Positions 61,989 to 64,000 of a DNA stretch of 64,000 nucleotides are shown in pieces. The notes under the pieces were generated by a model. It was given only the letters and a program-made list of their open reading frames with translations. It was not told the DNA's origin and did no database searches. Every line of letters starts with the position of its first letter. The first letter of the stretch is position 1. Source of the DNA: DASSUC01 sp035649895 (lineage in GTDB: Bacteria; Actinomycetota; Actinomycetes; Mycobacteriales; Micromonosporaceae); assembly GCA_035649895.1 (NCBI GenBank), contig DASRIS010000189.1:43147-107146 (forward strand). Direction: 5' to 3'. Made by a program: the position numbers and the translations under genes.

Positions 61989-64000
61989 TCACACCTCCGC
62001 TTCGGCGTCGTGATGGGGTACACCCGTCGCCGCGCCGCTGCCGGTGGGGGCGGCGGCCGGCGTGGTGTCCAGGTAGGACAGCAGCTCAGGCACGTACGAC
62101 ACGTCGACGCGCATCTTCTGGACCCGCCCGTCCACGTCCCGCATCACGAACTCGCGGAACCCGAGCCGGGCCGAGGACGACGTGTCCACCATGGACAGCG
62201 AGGCGAGGGTGGCCTCGTACCCCACGTCGGTGGGGACCCGCAGCAGGCGCAGCGCCTCGGCCGCGATCTCGGTGTCCTCGGCGATGCGCCCGACGAACAC
62301 GGTGGAGACCAGGTTCTGCACGTCCAGCCCGAGGATGTCGCGCGGGTTCTGCGAGGCCACCAGCGCGGCAAGGTTCCACTTGCGGGAGTCCCGGGCGAGC
62401 CGGACCAGGAACGAGCGCCCGGACCGCCAGCCCTCCATGAAGTGCGCCTCGTCGAGGCCGACCAGCTTGCGGGCGGTCATGTCGCCGCCGTACGAGCGGC
62501 GTACGGCCAGCCGGTGCGCGGTGTGCAGCATCGGCAGGGCCAGCGCCTCCTCGGCCGACCAGTACTCCCGCTCGATTTTCAAGTCCGGCAGGCGCAGCCC
62601 GGCCATGGTGATGACGGTGAGCGCCGCGTCGGCGCCCAGCAGGTGCGGCCCCGGCGAGCCGAAGAACAGCATTGCCAGCGGCATCTCTGCCGTGTCGAGC
62701 AGCAGGTTGCCGAGTTCCTGAGCTTGGGAGTCGCCCGAGTTCTGCAGGCAGGTGACGATGTCGTCCAGTGTGGACGTCTCCTCCGCCGGGACGGTCCGGA
62801 CCGCGTGTCGCAGTGCGGTCGCGGTGGACGCCTCACGAGCAACCTGGGGAGGGACCAGCATGGAGCAGATGTCCTGGACCAGCATCCGCCGTTCGGCGCG
62901 AGCGTTTGAGACCGCGATGCCGTGCTCTTGGTCGCCACCCGCACCGGCCGCGTAGTGTTGGCGATGCGGGGTTGGAATGAGTGCGTACGGTGCCAGGGTG
63001 CCCTGCTCTGAGCCGGTGAGGTTGAGCACCCGCGAAAATGGCCGCAGCTCGGGCATCTGGCACAGTCGAGCCAGCGGTCCCGAAGGGTCGAGCAGGGTCA
63101 CCTGGACACCCCGCCGAGCGGCCAGGTAACCCAAAGCCCCGAGCAATGTGGACTTGCCGCCACCCGGCTCCGCGACGAACACCGCGAGCCCGGACCGCTC
63201 TCTGACCTCCATCGGAAAGTGCAGGTCAAGGAATACCGGCCGGCGCGAGGTACCCGCGGTTCGGCCGATGAGGTCACCGCGACGATCACCCACATTGGAC
63301 GCCGCCTGCGGCATGGCCGCGGCGAGCAGCTTCACCGGCATCCGGCGCAGGTAGCCGGTACTTGCGAGCGGCTCTCCGGGGATGAACTCGCGAGCAAGCT
63401 GCTCCTGACCCTTGGGGTGCTGCAGCGAGACCCGCAGTTCGCGTTGGTAGAGCTGGATTACCTTGCGGGCACGTTCCAGGCACTCGTCACGAGTCGTACC
63501 GGATACCGCGAGGCGGTGCCATCCGTGCACGCGCGACGAATCCACCGGTAAGCCAGTGGTCATTTCATCGCCGAGTACGAGTGCGCGTTGGGCCAGCCGT
63601 TCCAGCTCCGGCGGGGCATCCATGCCGTGTTCGGCGTAGTCGAGCTGCTGCGACCGGATCATGCGAAGCCGGTGCTCCAGATTGCGGAACGAATCACCTG
63701 GGCCGAGTATGTCCACTCTGGACGATATTTCCATGGGCCAGGGCAGCCTCTCGTGAAAGTGCAGCCACGGCTCGTGTCGCTCGGGAATCTCGAGAGGTTC
63801 CATCCGGCCTACCGTGAGCACGGCCACGTGCCGTTCTTCTCCGGTGAGCCGGTTCACCAACCGGGTCGTCGCCCCGTACGGAGACCGAAACCGTTCGATC
63901 TGCTCGGTGAGCGCGAGCAGGTCGCCCTTGGCCCAAACGCCCTGCCCGTTGCCGCTGCCGGAGAGCAGCCGCGGCGGAGACATTCCTAATGCCACGGAAC
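61989..64000 (-). CDS. VirB4-like secretion ATPase (5' end beyond the window)
   Basis: At least 668 residues visible. The N-terminal part resembles a CagE/TrbE/VirB4 domain (SPYGATTRLVNRLTGEERHVAVLTVGRM, SRVDILGPGDSFRNLEHRLR). The motor domain has Walker A AEPGGGKSTLLG, Walker B KLVGLDEAHFM and VASQNPRDILGLDVQNLVSTVFVGR. VirB4 proteins energise pilus or channel assembly and substrate transfer. The frame stays open to base 64000 and the visible N-terminus starts mid-domain, so the gene is probably truncated by the window edge; a GTG at 63995 is the first start codon seen. First visible gene of the minus-strand operon. The C-terminal 25 residues are low-complexity. Confidence 0.85.
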   Translation of the reverse strand, partial: SVALGMSPPRLLSGSGNGQGVWAKGDLLALTEQIERFRSPYGATTRLVNRLTGEERHVAVLTVGRMEPLEIPERHEPWLHFHERLPWPMEISSRVDILGPGDSFRNLEHRLRMIRSQQLDYAEHGMDAPPELERLAQRALVLGDEMTTGLPVDSSRVHGWHRLAVSGTTRDECLERARKVIQLYQRELRVSLQHPKGQEQLAREFIPGEPLASTGYLRRMPVKLLAAAMPQAASNVGDRRGDLIGRTAGTSRRPVFLDLHFPMEVRERSGLAVFVAEPGGGKSTLLGALGYLAARRGVQVTLLDPSGPLARLCQMPELRPFSRVLNLTGSEQGTLAPYALIPTPHRQHYAAGAGGDQEHGIAVSNARAERRMLVQDICSMLVPPQVAREASTATALRHAVRTVPAEETSTLDDIVTCLQNSGDSQAQELGNLLLDTAEMPLAMLFFGSPGPHLLGADAALTVITMAGLRLPDLKIEREYWSAEEALALPMLHTAHRLAVRRSYGGDMTARKLVGLDEAHFMEGWRSGRSFLVRLARDSRKWNLAALVASQNPRDILGLDVQNLVSTVFVGRIAEDTEIAAEALRLLRVPTDVGYEATLASLSMVDTSSSARLGFREFVMRDVDGRVQKMRVDVSYVPELLSYLDTTPAAAPTGSGAATGVPHHDAEAEV

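Overview
This is a very G+C-rich, densely coded actinobacterial chromosome segment. GTG starts are frequent, and 4-bp GTGA or ATGA stop/start overlaps are common. The gene order matches the mycobacterial neighbourhoods ppa-dac-zincin-tilS-hpt-ftsH-folE and crp-nth-tlpA-nudL-marP. Cys-type class III cyclase/AAA/TPR regulators, ESX-type genes and a VirB4-like secretion operon, all on the chromosome, fit Micromonosporaceae best. That family assignment is inference from gene content, not from a marker gene. No rRNA, tRNA or CRISPR array was seen.

Layout. 1-5.7 kb: a giant cyclase/ATPase/TPR regulator and a membrane Ser/Thr kinase. 5.9-7.7 kb: an accessory three-gene module (XRE regulator, ImmA/IrrE peptidase, PIN-like protein), visibly less G+C-rich than its neighbours. 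7.8-17.1 kb (minus strand): a seven-gene acyl-CoA catabolic operon led by a TetR regulator, with a near-perfect palindromic operator over its -35 box. It has the same gene order as the M. tuberculosis fadE12-accA2-accD2-fadE13-Rv0976c block. 17.3-23.5 kb: small membrane protein, Crp regulator, CapA-like protein, then nth-tlpA-nudix-marP. 23.6-31.1 kb: a split ESX (type VII) set, mycP-eccC on minus and eccD on plus, without Esx substrates, EccB or EccE. 31.3-46.3 kb: ppa, PBP4-type carboxypeptidase, DUF2342 zincin, tilS, then three inserted genes (gamma-glutamyltransferase, giant secreted subtilase, beta-propeller membrane protein), then hpt, ftsH, folE. 46.4-50.1 kb (minus): an FtsK/SpoIIIE-type ATPase with an altered Walker B, coupled to a coiled-coil membrane protein. 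50.5-57.8 kb: secreted glycosidase-like protein, lipoprotein, an antitoxin-like gene overlapping a PIN-like/ATP-dependent DNA ligase fusion, DUF2332, DinB, cupin and a Pro-rich membrane protein. 57.8-64 kb (minus): a type IV secretion-like operon (VirB4 ATPase running off the window, VirB6-like, VirB8/TcpC-like, lytic transglycosylase plus M23 peptidase, small soluble protein).

The most notable observations are the PIN-like/DNA ligase fusion with an antitoxin-like partner; the TetR operator/promoter at the catabolic operon; an apparent CTG start for eccC that restores a conserved N-terminus; a three-copy intergenic inverted-repeat family built on CAAGATCACGATC; a recurrent TANNNT-N6/7-start signature implying leaderless transcripts; and frequent in-frame tandem repeats inside coding genes.
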